Source: DAIUCA01 sp964613675
GTDB taxonomy: Bacteria > Pseudomonadota > Gammaproteobacteria > Competibacterales > Competibacteraceae
Reading direction: 5' to 3'
Length of the DNA stretch: 40,242 bases
NCBI GenBank assembly: GCA_964613675.1
Contig: CAZTIH010000006.1
Location: 1 to 40,242 of the forward strand
Part shown: positions 17,953 to 24,867 of the stretch, piece after piece
Layout of the letters: each line of letters starts with the position of its first letter
Position numbering within the stretch: the stretch's first letter is position 1
The notes under the pieces: model-generated
Databases searched by the model: none
What the model was told of the DNA's origin: nothing
The model's input: the letters and a program-made list of their open reading frames with translations, nothing else
Translations under genes and position numbers: made by a program

Positions 17953-17972
17953 CCCCGTCCTTTGGGGCGGGG
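17953..17972. terminator. Candidate hairpin between convergent genes
   Basis: CCCCGTCC and GGGCGGGG form an 8-bp stem with one G-U pair around a TTTG loop. It lies between the end of the permease gene and the end of the acetyltransferase gene. There is no T-tract on either side, so it is only a weak terminator candidate. Confidence 0.35.
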
Positions 17973-17984
17973 AGGATGTCAAGA

Positions 17985-18467
17985 TTAGAGAAAACGGTGC
18001 ATCACAAAGGCATCGACATACCCAAGCTGTTGATGTCGAAAGACTTTTGGTAAAACCCCCACGACCTGAAAACCATGCTTCTTCCAAAGTTCAATCGCCA
18101 CTTTGTTGGTACTTACGACTAGATTGAATTGCATGGCTAAAAAATTGAGTTTTCGTGCTTCTTCGATCGAATGAGCACACATCGCAGAACCTATCCCCAA
18201 GCCTCTCGCTTCGGGGGCGACCATGTAGCTCGCATTAGCAACATGGGCACCTAATCCGGGTTGATTGGGTTTGAGGAGGTAGGTGCCGACAACGCGCCCG
18301 TCAACCATCGCGACATAAGTGTGGGCACTGCTGGCCGTCCAGTAGGCTAGGGCTTCATCCCGCGAAATGTCCGCATTGAACACATAGGTATCTTCGGAGG
18401 CCACCACCTGATGAAAAATCTCCCACATTGAATCTGCGTGGGCGGCCGTCGCTCGTGTGATGTGCAT
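17985..18467 (-). CDS. GNAT-family N-acetyltransferase
   Basis: Acetyl-CoA-dependent acetyltransferase of 160 residues. The pattern is a standard GNAT fold: VDGRVVGTYLLKPN (strand 4), then ASYMVAPEARGLGIGSAM, which holds the pyrophosphate-binding R-G-x-G-I-G loop, and a C-terminal FNLVVSTNKVAIELWKKHGFQVVGVLPK. Relatives include YhhY-like and RimI-like acetyltransferases. The substrate could be an amino acid, a small amine or a protein N-terminus; the sequence does not tell. It lies 11 bases after the secreted-protein gene, as last gene of the minus-strand run from the HDOD gene. Confidence 0.85.
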   Translation of the reverse strand: MHITRATAAHADSMWEIFHQVVASEDTYVFNADISRDEALAYWTASSAHTYVAMVDGRVVGTYLLKPNQPGLGAHVANASYMVAPEARGLGIGSAMCAHSIEEARKLNFLAMQFNLVVSTNKVAIELWKKHGFQVVGVLPKVFRHQQLGYVDAFVMHRFL

Positions 18468-18478
18468 GGTTTGCTTAA

Positions 18479-19330
18479 CTAGTTGACGGGGTTACGGACG
18501 ATCAACATGAGGGTTTGTTGTGCCCCAAAGGTCGGACTACTGATGACGGTGAAGCCAAAGGCACGGGTTGCACTGCGCGGTAGGGTCATCGCAATTAACC
18601 CCGATACGGCATTATTTCCCGCAAAATCCAACGCGCCAATGTCGATGACGCTCAAGTGATTTTGCAGCGTAACGCGACCTGTCAAAAAGAGCGGATTGGC
18701 TTGACCGTCGTTGTAGGCAGCGATTTCGGGTTGCCCAGCCGCGTTGCCCGCCGTCCAGAGGTAAAACCGCGTGCGATTGCCGCCCCCGATGAGGTAACGT
18801 CCGTAAAACACGCGATTGGGGATGTCCGCGCCCTCGGGGAGGTTGCCGATCGGTTCTTGAGTCCAACTGGCGGGGTTAGGCTGACTTAAATTGCTGGCGT
18901 TGAGCGGTGCGGTGGGCACATAAATCACATCGTTGGCGGTCGGTTCCACATAAAACGCACTCACGGCTAATTGAGGCAAATCCTGTGAAGTAATCAGATT
19001 GTCGCCGTTGGTGTCGAGGCAAAATAGGCCAAATAACGCGACGCCACTTAGGGTATTGGGCAAATTTCCCACGGCGACGAAGGGTGTGAATAGTTGATTG
19101 CTTTGAAGGGTCCCCGTGGCACGGCGTACCCCGCTGCCGTCGAACACTGCCCAAACGATGCGCGAAGGTGTGGCGAAGGTGGTCAAACCAACGGCACTCG
19201 TATTGCCTTGACCGTCAAATCGTAGCCACGGCACTAAACCACAGTGATCGTTACGGTCAATGTCACCGGCATTTGCGCTGTGGGCGAGTACCAACGAAAG
19301 CCCGATGCAAAACAGTCGCTCTAAAACCAT
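18479..19330 (-). CDS. Secreted protein of unknown function with an EF-hand-like loop
   Basis: I do not recognise this 283-residue protein. The ATG at 19330 opens a clean signal peptide (MVLERLFCIGLSLVLAHSANA, cut before GD). The longer frame to 19402 overlaps the Crp-like gene and lacks a signal. At about residue 100 the loop DTNGDNLITSQD fits the 12-residue calcium-binding EF-hand pattern (D, N, D, I, D at positions 1, 3, 5, 8, 12). The rest is rich in small and polar residues and beta-prone, suggesting an extracytoplasmic beta domain. There are few cysteines. It starts 4 bases after the regulator's stop, so translation is coupled. Confidence 0.7.
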   Translation of the reverse strand: MVLERLFCIGLSLVLAHSANAGDIDRNDHCGLVPWLRFDGQGNTSAVGLTTFATPSRIVWAVFDGSGVRRATGTLQSNQLFTPFVAVGNLPNTLSGVALFGLFCLDTNGDNLITSQDLPQLAVSAFYVEPTANDVIYVPTAPLNASNLSQPNPASWTQEPIGNLPEGADIPNRVFYGRYLIGGGNRTRFYLWTAGNAAGQPEIAAYNDGQANPLFLTGRVTLQNHLSVIDIGALDFAGNNAVSGLIAMTLPRSATRAFGFTVISSPTFGAQQTLMLIVRNPVN

Positions 19331-19334
19331 AAAA

Positions 19335-19982
19335 TCACCAACCTGCGGGAAAAGGACGTAAAATTCGGAGGTTTTTACCCTCAATTGCGATGTAACCGCC
19401 ACTGCTAAGTTCGCGCAAAATCCGCCCCACCATCTCCCGAGAGGCCCCGACCATCCGAGACATCGTTTGTTGCGTGGGACGGTCGTGAATCACAAATCCT
19501 CCCGTTTCATCTTCAACGGACATCTCTAGCAATAACCGCGTCAATCGTCCGTAAACATCGAGTAAGGCAAAGGCCCGTAGCGTTTTCGTCGTATCTTTGA
19601 GGCGGTGGGCGAGTTCGCGGATGAGTTGAATGGCGACATCGGGATACTTGCGCAAAATTTCCATAAACTCAGCCCCCGGCATCGTCGCCACTCGACACAT
19701 TTCTAGCGTCATGACGGAGGCGGAACGGGGCAAATTGCCGATGTAAGCCAGTTCACCGAAATAAAACCCTTCCCCCTGCTGCGTAATGATGACCTCGTGG
19801 TTTTGTGAATCCGCTAAATACACCTTGACACGCCCCGCCATCAGCAGAAAAAAAGTATCCGATTCATCGCCTTCATTGATAAGCACGGTGTGACGAGGAA
19901 ACATCTTGATGACAAACCGCTCGTAAATGGCATCGCGGGCCGACGGCGGTAAGGTAGAAAACAGCGAAACTTTTTCGAGCAT
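19335..19982 (-). CDS. Crp/Fnr-family transcriptional regulator
   Basis: Cyclic-nucleotide-type regulator of 215 residues. The N-terminal beta-barrel has the phosphate-binding cassette FGELAYIGNLPRSASV, like the cAMP-binding FGELA...RxAxV of Crp. The long dimer helix is followed by a winged helix with SREMVGRILREL. The R-E-x3-R recognition helix matches Crp rather than Fnr (VE-x2-SR). It also lacks the N-terminal cysteine cluster of Fnr. It is therefore unlikely to be what binds the two FNR-type boxes in this window. I chose the ATG at 19982 over a TTG at 20027. The next gene, for a secreted protein, starts 4 bases after its stop. Confidence 0.9.
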   Translation of the reverse strand: MLEKVSLFSTLPPSARDAIYERFVIKMFPRHTVLINEGDESDTFFLLMAGRVKVYLADSQNHEVIITQQGEGFYFGELAYIGNLPRSASVMTLEMCRVATMPGAEFMEILRKYPDVAIQLIRELAHRLKDTTKTLRAFALLDVYGRLTRLLLEMSVEDETGGFVIHDRPTQQTMSRMVGASREMVGRILRELSSGGYIAIEGKNLRILRPFPAGW

Positions 19983-20032
19983 GGAATGCACCCCAAATGC
20001 GGGAATGTAAGAGATTTTAGCGCCCAACGCGC

Positions 20033-20989
20033 CTAAAGATCCTCAGCGTCGTCAATCGCTAAGCGCAACTCAGTCACCATCGGTCGTCGAGCAACGAGCT
20101 TGATGTCGAATTGCTCGCGCAATCGCAAGCGGCGAATAGTCTGTCGATGCGTCAAATACTCAAGTGCCTCGCTGTCCACGCGCAATCCATCGGTGGTCGT
20201 GTAGAGGGTGTAGTGAGTGCGGTTAAAGCGATAACGATCCGATTTGTCGAAAGTCGCTTGCCACAGCGCCGTCAACGTAGCCTTGTCCACGCGTTGCCAC
20301 ACCGCAGGTTCGGGGAATCGCAACCAAATCACGGCGTCTGGGGCCAGGGAAGCGGTTAATGCTTCTGCATCTTTCGTATTCGCGGCGGTATCGAGTTGCG
20401 TTAACCAATCTTGAATTACAACGCGCTGCGAGGGAGTGGGGTGGTCGTCAACGGGCAGCGGATCGCGTCGGGCTTGCAACCATGTCATCGCATTTGCGTC
20501 CCCGTTGTCGGCGGCCCGCTGAAACCAATAATGTGCCTGTTCTAAATCGTTGTTTAGTAACGCTTCTTGGGCTAGACGATTCTGGGCTGGCACGGAACCT
20601 GCCGCCGCCGCCTGTTGCAAAAAATGTTGCGCTTGATGGGCGTCTGCTTCGACACCTCGTCCCAGCTCATAGGCCTGTACGACTTGGTACAGCGCCGTTG
20701 GATCGCCTTGCGCAGCCCCTCGGCTAAACCAGTAAAAGGCTTGAGATTCATCGGCTTGTACCCCTCGTCCCGACTGGTATAGGTATGCCACATTGAGGAT
20801 GCCTTGGGGGTTGTCCCGTTCGGCAAGGGCCATCCACGCCGCAAAGGCCGCTTCATAATCGCCCGTTTTGTAAATGGCATAGGCGTTTAGGGCGGCGATC
20901 ATCTCGCGATGAAGGTCAGGGGAAGTGTTGACGGGTTGCGCCATCACCGAAGGGCAACACAAAAAACCGAGTAAAATTAACGCTTTCAT
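20033..20989 (-). CDS. Secreted Sel1-repeat protein with a C-terminal NTF2-like domain
   Basis: Periplasmic or secreted protein of 318 residues with a signal peptide ending in SVMAQ. Four Sel1-like (TPR-type) repeats at about residues 35-175 include GILNVAYLYQSGRGVQADES and YQVVQAYELGRGVEADAH. Such repeats bind other proteins. After the linker the C-terminal part (about 185-318) reads like a SnoaL/NTF2-like domain (WLTQLDTAANTKDAEALTASL, then PDAVIWLRF). The combination suggests a scaffold that also binds a small ligand or partner. It overlaps the upstream glycosyltransferase gene by 4 bases (ATGA). The exact role is unknown. Confidence 0.75.
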   Translation of the reverse strand: MKALILLGFLCCPSVMAQPVNTSPDLHREMIAALNAYAIYKTGDYEAAFAAWMALAERDNPQGILNVAYLYQSGRGVQADESQAFYWFSRGAAQGDPTALYQVVQAYELGRGVEADAHQAQHFLQQAAAAGSVPAQNRLAQEALLNNDLEQAHYWFQRAADNGDANAMTWLQARRDPLPVDDHPTPSQRVVIQDWLTQLDTAANTKDAEALTASLAPDAVIWLRFPEPAVWQRVDKATLTALWQATFDKSDRYRFNRTHYTLYTTTDGLRVDSEALEYLTHRQTIRRLRLREQFDIKLVARRPMVTELRLAIDDAEDL

Positions 20990-21699
20990 GGAATGGACTT
21001 GCGGCGGTTGATAGTCCGTTCAGGGTAATACAGCGCCGCGAGGGTGATCGGGGAGACGCCACACCAGTAGGCAAACCGCAATCCCCACATCAACACAATC
21101 GTTTTCACGATGCCATTTTGTTCCCAACGCCGACTGGAGGTGACGAGTTTTGTGGCGATACAAGCGGGTTTGCCAAAGTGTTTCAGCAGTAAACTACTGA
21201 GGGCGATGTCTTCCATGAGGGGAATCGTCGGGTAACCGCCCAGAGATGCGAACGCGGCACGGGTGACGAAAATGCCTTGGTCGCCCGTCGCAATGCCCGT
21301 CCAGCGAGAACGCCAATTCATCAACTTTTCGACGAGCCGTAACAAGCGGGGTCTTCCTGAGAGTGTTACGTCAAATCGTCCCCATTGTGTGGTGCGTAAC
21401 GCGGTTTCGATGAGATTTAGGGCGTTGGGCGGTACGTCGCTGTCCGCATGAAGGAACCACAAAATTTCGCCGTGGGCGATGGCGGCCCCCGCATTCATCT
21501 GTGCCGCTCGACCTTTGGAGGCCGTTAAGGCGTGGTCAGCAAGGGGGGTTGCGATTTCGAGACTGTGATCCGTACTGCCCCCATCGACGACGATCAATTC
21601 GCATCGGGGGGAACGCCATGACTGTAACGATAACAGGAGTGTTTCCAGGGCGCGGGCGTCGTTATAGACGGGAATAATGAGGCTGACGGTGGAGGACAT
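20986..21699 (-). CDS. Glycosyltransferase family 2 (TIGR04283-like)
   Basis: GT-A fold transferase of 237 residues. It opens SSTVSLIIPVYNDA, then has ELIVVDGGSTDHS, SKGRAAQMNAGAAIAHGEILWFLHADSDVP (the DxD metal site) and GGYPTIPLMEDIAL. The RAxQMNxGA and FLHADS pattern is typical of the TIGR04283 group, once named for arsenosugar synthesis. I see no arsenic gene here, so that name should not be taken literally. The start is the ATG at 21699; the open frame upstream overlaps the HDOD gene. The first 36 bases around this start are repeated, with two changes, at 22707-22742. Confidence 0.85.
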   Translation of the reverse strand: MSSTVSLIIPVYNDARALETLLLSLQSWRSPRCELIVVDGGSTDHSLEIATPLADHALTASKGRAAQMNAGAAIAHGEILWFLHADSDVPPNALNLIETALRTTQWGRFDVTLSGRPRLLRLVEKLMNWRSRWTGIATGDQGIFVTRAAFASLGGYPTIPLMEDIALSSLLLKHFGKPACIATKLVTSSRRWEQNGIVKTIVLMWGLRFAYWCGVSPITLAALYYPERTINRRKSIP

Positions 21700-21713
21700 C
21701 GAACACAATCCCA
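21678..21713 (-). repeat. Copy 1 of a 36-bp dispersed repeat (glycosyltransferase start)
   Basis: Spans the start codon and the first codons of the glycosyltransferase gene. It matches 22707-22742 in the same orientation at 34 of 36 positions, with two transitions. Copy 1 is the functional one, as it opens the full gene. Confidence 0.85.
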
Positions 21714-21736
21714 AATCGCTTAGAACAGAGATCGCT

Positions 21737-22591
21737 TTAACTCTGGGCCTCTGCAACGGCGGCGGCAGTCTCGTCGCGTAGATAATCCAAATCTTCCGCC
21801 ACAAACCGCAGTACGCCGAGACAGTAGTCCATTACTTGCTCGTCTTGAATCGGATTAGTTTCATCGGCATGAGCGAGGTAATCCGCCAAATAAATCACGG
21901 CAGCGAGGGGATGCGCGTCGGGGTGATGGGGATGATGGTGGTAGCGCACGGCGTTGGCTTGAATCTCGGATAATTGCCAGTGTGCGCAAAAACTAGCGCC
22001 AATATCCGCGTGATGCAGACCTAAAGCATCCTGTTCTGCCAAACACAGAGGCTCGCCGCTGCGAGAAGACGGCCAAGCAACCCCGCGAGCGACTAAATAG
22101 GGGTCAAGAATCATCTTGCCCATATCGTGGATGACGCCGACAGTGAAAGCGTCTTCTGCCAATTTAGGCATTCGCAAGAACGCAATAATGCGGGCCGCAA
22201 AAGCGACTCCGAGGGCATGGCGATAGAGACTTTCAGGGCGTAACCCGTAACTCTCCAGAGGCCGCGAACACATGCGCTCCATACTGATGATGACCACGAG
22301 GGACAACAACGCCTGCATTCCCAAAGCCCCGCACGCCTGTTGAATGCTGTTCACGGGTTGTCCACGGCGATAATAGGCGGTGTTTGAGAGGCGCAGAACG
22401 CGCACGGTGAGTGCCGAGTCGGTTTCAAGCACTGCGGCTAAGTCTGCCAGACTCGATCGCGGGGAACTCGCTATTTGACGTGCCTTCGCTAGCACCGTGG
22501 GTACCGGTGGGAGGCTTTGTTTGGTGCTGAGAATTTCTCTGTGAAGGGCGTCCCCCATGAGATCGCGGGGATTAAGAATTGGTTGGCCCAT
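21737..22591 (-). CDS. HDOD-domain signalling protein
   Basis: Stand-alone HDOD protein of 284 residues. The domain (about 20-220) shows SLPPVPTVLAKARQIA, LAAVLETDSALTVRVLRLSNTAYY, the central ALGMQALLSLVV helix, and IHDMGKMILDPYL, which retains an HD-like pair where many HDOD proteins have lost it. The family works in bacterial signalling and regulation, without a general enzymatic activity. AGGAG precedes the ATG at 22591. It is the first gene of the minus-strand run that continues with the glycosyltransferase, Sel1, Crp-like, secreted and GNAT genes. The upstream region is AT-rich but I see no clear promoter hexamers. Confidence 0.88.
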   Translation of the reverse strand: MGQPILNPRDLMGDALHREILSTKQSLPPVPTVLAKARQIASSPRSSLADLAAVLETDSALTVRVLRLSNTAYYRRGQPVNSIQQACGALGMQALLSLVVIISMERMCSRPLESYGLRPESLYRHALGVAFAARIIAFLRMPKLAEDAFTVGVIHDMGKMILDPYLVARGVAWPSSRSGEPLCLAEQDALGLHHADIGASFCAHWQLSEIQANAVRYHHHPHHPDAHPLAAVIYLADYLAHADETNPIQDEQVMDYCLGVLRFVAEDLDYLRDETAAAVAEAQS

Positions 22592-22706
22592 AGTCGGGGA
22601 TTCTCCTGTAAGTTACGGAGGTTGTAGAAGCCTATGTTTTTGCATGATTTTTAATTTTTAACCGATTCCCGCCAACTTCGGATAGGGGGAATCGATCCTC
22701 TCATGC

Positions 22707-22742
22707 TGAGGCTGACGGTGGGGGACATCGAACGCAATCCCA
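22707..22742 (-). repeat. Copy 2 of the 36-bp repeat (orphan glycosyltransferase start)
   Basis: Same sequence as 21678-21713 with two transitions, but followed by unrelated sequence. An ATG within it (22728, minus strand) opens only 25 codons. It begins right after the T-tract of the terminator at 22745-22767, between the CZB and HDOD genes. It looks like a duplication scar. Confidence 0.85.
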
Positions 22743-22744
22743 TG

Positions 22745-22767
22745 AAAAAGGACGCCCGAAAGCGTCC
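22745..22767 (-). terminator. Rho-independent terminator of the CZB gene
   Basis: On the minus strand a GGACGC/GCGTCC stem with a six-base loop (TTTCGG) is followed directly by five T. It lies 30 bases after the end of the CZB gene, and separates that gene from the HDOD operon. Confidence 0.8.
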
Positions 22768-22797
22768 CGTAAAATGTTGCGGAAATCTACTCAATCA

Positions 22798-23275
22798 CTA
22801 AGCGATTTTGCGTTGACCGTTAGCGGTCTGGGTGTACAGACGGGCAAGATTCACCACAATTCGTTGAGATAGCCGCGTGTAGTCACTATAGAGCAATCGA
22901 CGGGCTNNNNNNNNNNTCGCGACCTAATTGGGTGAGATACAACACTTCACCCGCCATTTTGTGAAATTTCTCATGTTCAACTTGCAGCAGTTGAAAATCT
23001 GGTAACTCGCCGAATTGTTGGCCCCCAACCCCATGAATCCATTTACCCAACACGCACTCCGTATCCGCCGAAACCACCGCCAAATCAATGTTTTCATTAC
23101 TGGTTCCGTCTAGAACAGCCGTCAACCGCGCTTTCCATCGCTGATGGGCTTCGATGGCACTGCGGAAGTTTAGACCGTTGGCTTCCTCTTCCAGCGGATC
23201 AACGACGGTGGGAAGCGTCACTTCTTGAAGGGTGGGTTGACCGAGCAATTGGCTGATCCATTGGCTGAATTTCAT
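22798..23275 (-). CDS. Stand-alone CZB-domain (zinc-binding chemosensory) protein, with N-gap
   Basis: Cytoplasmic protein of about 160 residues with one CZB domain, which binds zinc through a 3His/1Cys site and reports zinc or hypochlorite to chemotaxis receptors and diguanylate cyclases. The ligands are visible: His44 (AIEAHQRW), Cys74 (ECVLGKWIHG), and His101 and His105 (EHEKFHKMAG). Ten Ns (22906-22915) shift the frame. Beyond them the sequence resumes in a different frame as ARRLLYSDYTRLSQRI and ends in NGQRKIA. The joined length fits one gene. No receptor or cyclase domain is fused, so it must act on a separate partner. The N-terminal 35 residues are unlike the domain. Confidence 0.85.
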
Positions 23276-23492
23276 GGCGGACTACTCTTTTTAGAGGGTT
23301 TGAAGGGGTGGAGTTTTATCTGCTGGTATCTGTTATTCACAATGCCATTTTGGAGCGGCAAGAAATTTGATCCGCGTCAATCTTTAGTGCGGAAATCATA
23401 ATTATCGCAAAATTCCTCCCCTCAGTTCATCAAGTAACACGGTAAGAAACCCATTTTTATGCAATTAAATAATTTACTTAATAAGGGTTTTT
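23276..23492. promoter_or_regulatory. Divergent control region between the CZB and rimB genes, with an FNR-type box
   Basis: Gene-free 217 bp. TTGAT-CCGC-GTCAA at 23367-23380 matches FNR/ANR at 9 of 10 positions. A CATAAT at 23397-23402 is a possible -10 for rimB, but the box would then sit nearer -36 than the usual -41.5. Repression of rimB or control of the CZB gene are alternatives. AAGGG upstream of the ATG at 23493 is the rimB ribosome site. Confidence 0.4.
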
Positions 23493-23957
23493 ATGAATTC
23501 GACGGCTAAACCTCTTTTAGGCTGGCGGGAATGGTTGAGTTTACCGGACCTCGGGTTGCCCGCCATCAAAGCAAAAGTCGATACCGGCGCTCGAACCTCG
23601 GCATTGCATGTCTTTGATCTTTCCTTCCAACCTGGACCCCAGGGGCTTGTGGCCCACTTTGGCGTTCATCCCTTGCAAGACAATCTAGCGACGGTCGTGC
23701 GATGCAAGGCGATGGTCGTCGATAAACGGGTGGTCACGGATTCGGGGGGACATCGGGAATTACGCGCAGTCATTGAAACCGTCATGGGGTTACGCGGTCA
23801 GTCGTGGCCCATCGAAATTACCTTAACGAATCGGGAAACCATGCGATTTCGCTTGCTCTTAGGTCGAACGGCCATTCAATCGCGCTTTGTGGTTGATCCG
23901 GACGCATCCTATCTCTGTGGTAAACCCGTTCCAAATCGCAAAGGAAAAGGCTCGTGA
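23493..23957 (+). CDS. rimB: RimB-like retropepsin-type protease (ATP-dependent zinc protease family)
   Basis: Small protease of 154 residues, the family once called ATP-dependent zinc protease and now seen as retropepsin-like. The motif KVDTGARTSALHV (DTGA at 30-33) is the aspartic-protease active-site loop. A second conserved segment is RFRLLLGRTAI. In pseudomonads RimB and RimA act with RimK on ribosomal protein S6 and its glutamate tail. Here the stop overlaps the rimK start (GTGA), so the two are translated together. The 5' region contains an FNR-type box. No rimA is visible. Confidence 0.85.
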   Translation: MNSTAKPLLGWREWLSLPDLGLPAIKAKVDTGARTSALHVFDLSFQPGPQGLVAHFGVHPLQDNLATVVRCKAMVVDKRVVTDSGGHRELRAVIETVMGLRGQSWPIEITLTNRETMRFRLLLGRTAIQSRFVVDPDASYLCGKPVPNRKGKGS

Positions 23958-24862
23958 AAATCGCCATTTTATCCCGTAACCCGCGTTTGTATTCGACACG
24001 TCGTCTCGTAGAAGCCATTGAACAGCGCGGCCACCAAACGCGAGTCATTGATCCCTTGCGGTGTTACATGAACATCACCTCGTTGCGTCCCGAAATTCAC
24101 TATCGCGGCAAGGTGCTCGATGGCTACGACGCCGTGATTCCCCGCATTGGCGCGTCCATCACCTTTTATGGAACGGCGGTGTTGCGCCAATTCGAGATTA
24201 TGGGCGTATTTCCGTTGAACGAATCGGTTGCGATTAGTCGTTCGCGGGACAAGCTTCGGGCGATGCAGCTCCTCGCACGCAAGGGCATTGGGCTACCGGT
24301 GACGGGATTTGCGAGTTCTCCCGATGACAACGAGGATCTCATCAAGCTCGTCGGTGGGGCACCGCTAGTGATCAAGCTCCTGGAAGGGACTCAAGGAAAG
24401 GGCGTGGTGTTGGCCGAAACTCAGCAAGCCAGCAAAAGTGTGATTGAAGCGTTTCGCAAGCTCGATGCACATTTTGTCGTACAGGAATTTATTCAAGAGG
24501 CGGGCGGTGCGGATTTACGGTGCTTGGTAATTGGGGAAAAAGTCGTGGCGTCGATGATGCGTCAAGGGCGTGAGGGCGAGTTTCGATCCAATCTCCATCG
24601 CGGCGGAACGGCTCAACTCGTCAAAATTACCCCCGAAGAGCGTTCAGCCGCCGTGCGTTCGACGAAAGTTTTAGGGCTTAATGTGGCAGGGGTGGACATC
24701 CTGCGCTCCAATCACGGCCCGTTGGTCATGGAAGTGAACTCGTCACCCGGACTGGAGGGCATCGAAAAAGTTACCCACAAGGATGTCGCCAGTTTGATTG
24801 TGGAGTTCATCGAGAAAAAATTTGCCGATGGCGGCCCCGTTTTGAATCCCAGTCACGGTTAA
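23954..24862 (+). CDS. rimK: Ribosomal protein S6--L-glutamate ligase
   Basis: ATP-grasp ligase of 302 residues that adds glutamates to the C-terminus of ribosomal protein S6. It opens MKIAILSRNPRLYSTRRL. The ATP-grasp core includes SRDKLRAMQLLARKGIGLP, VIKLLEGTQGKGVVLAE, FIQEAGGADLRCLVIG and the metal site VMEVNSSPGLEGIE. The start is GTG at 23954, overlapping the rimB stop (GTGA). It matches E. coli RimK in length (300). The next gene, pbpC, begins 5 bases after its stop, so a cell-wall enzyme shares its transcript. Confidence 0.94.
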   Translation: MKIAILSRNPRLYSTRRLVEAIEQRGHQTRVIDPLRCYMNITSLRPEIHYRGKVLDGYDAVIPRIGASITFYGTAVLRQFEIMGVFPLNESVAISRSRDKLRAMQLLARKGIGLPVTGFASSPDDNEDLIKLVGGAPLVIKLLEGTQGKGVVLAETQQASKSVIEAFRKLDAHFVVQEFIQEAGGADLRCLVIGEKVVASMMRQGREGEFRSNLHRGGTAQLVKITPEERSAAVRSTKVLGLNVAGVDILRSNHGPLVMEVNSSPGLEGIEKVTHKDVASLIVEFIEKKFADGGPVLNPSHG

Positions 24863-24867
24863 ACGAG

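Noticed and set aside
20986..21699. Arsenosugar biosynthesis role suggested by the TIGR04283-like name
   Set aside because: No arsM, arsS or other arsenic gene is nearby, and many members of the group lie outside arsenic contexts.
22663..22694. 8-bp inverted repeat (CGATTCCC / GGGAATCG, 16-base loop) as a terminator or operator
   Set aside because: No T-tract and no nearby gene end to serve. It may be chance in an AT-rich spacer.
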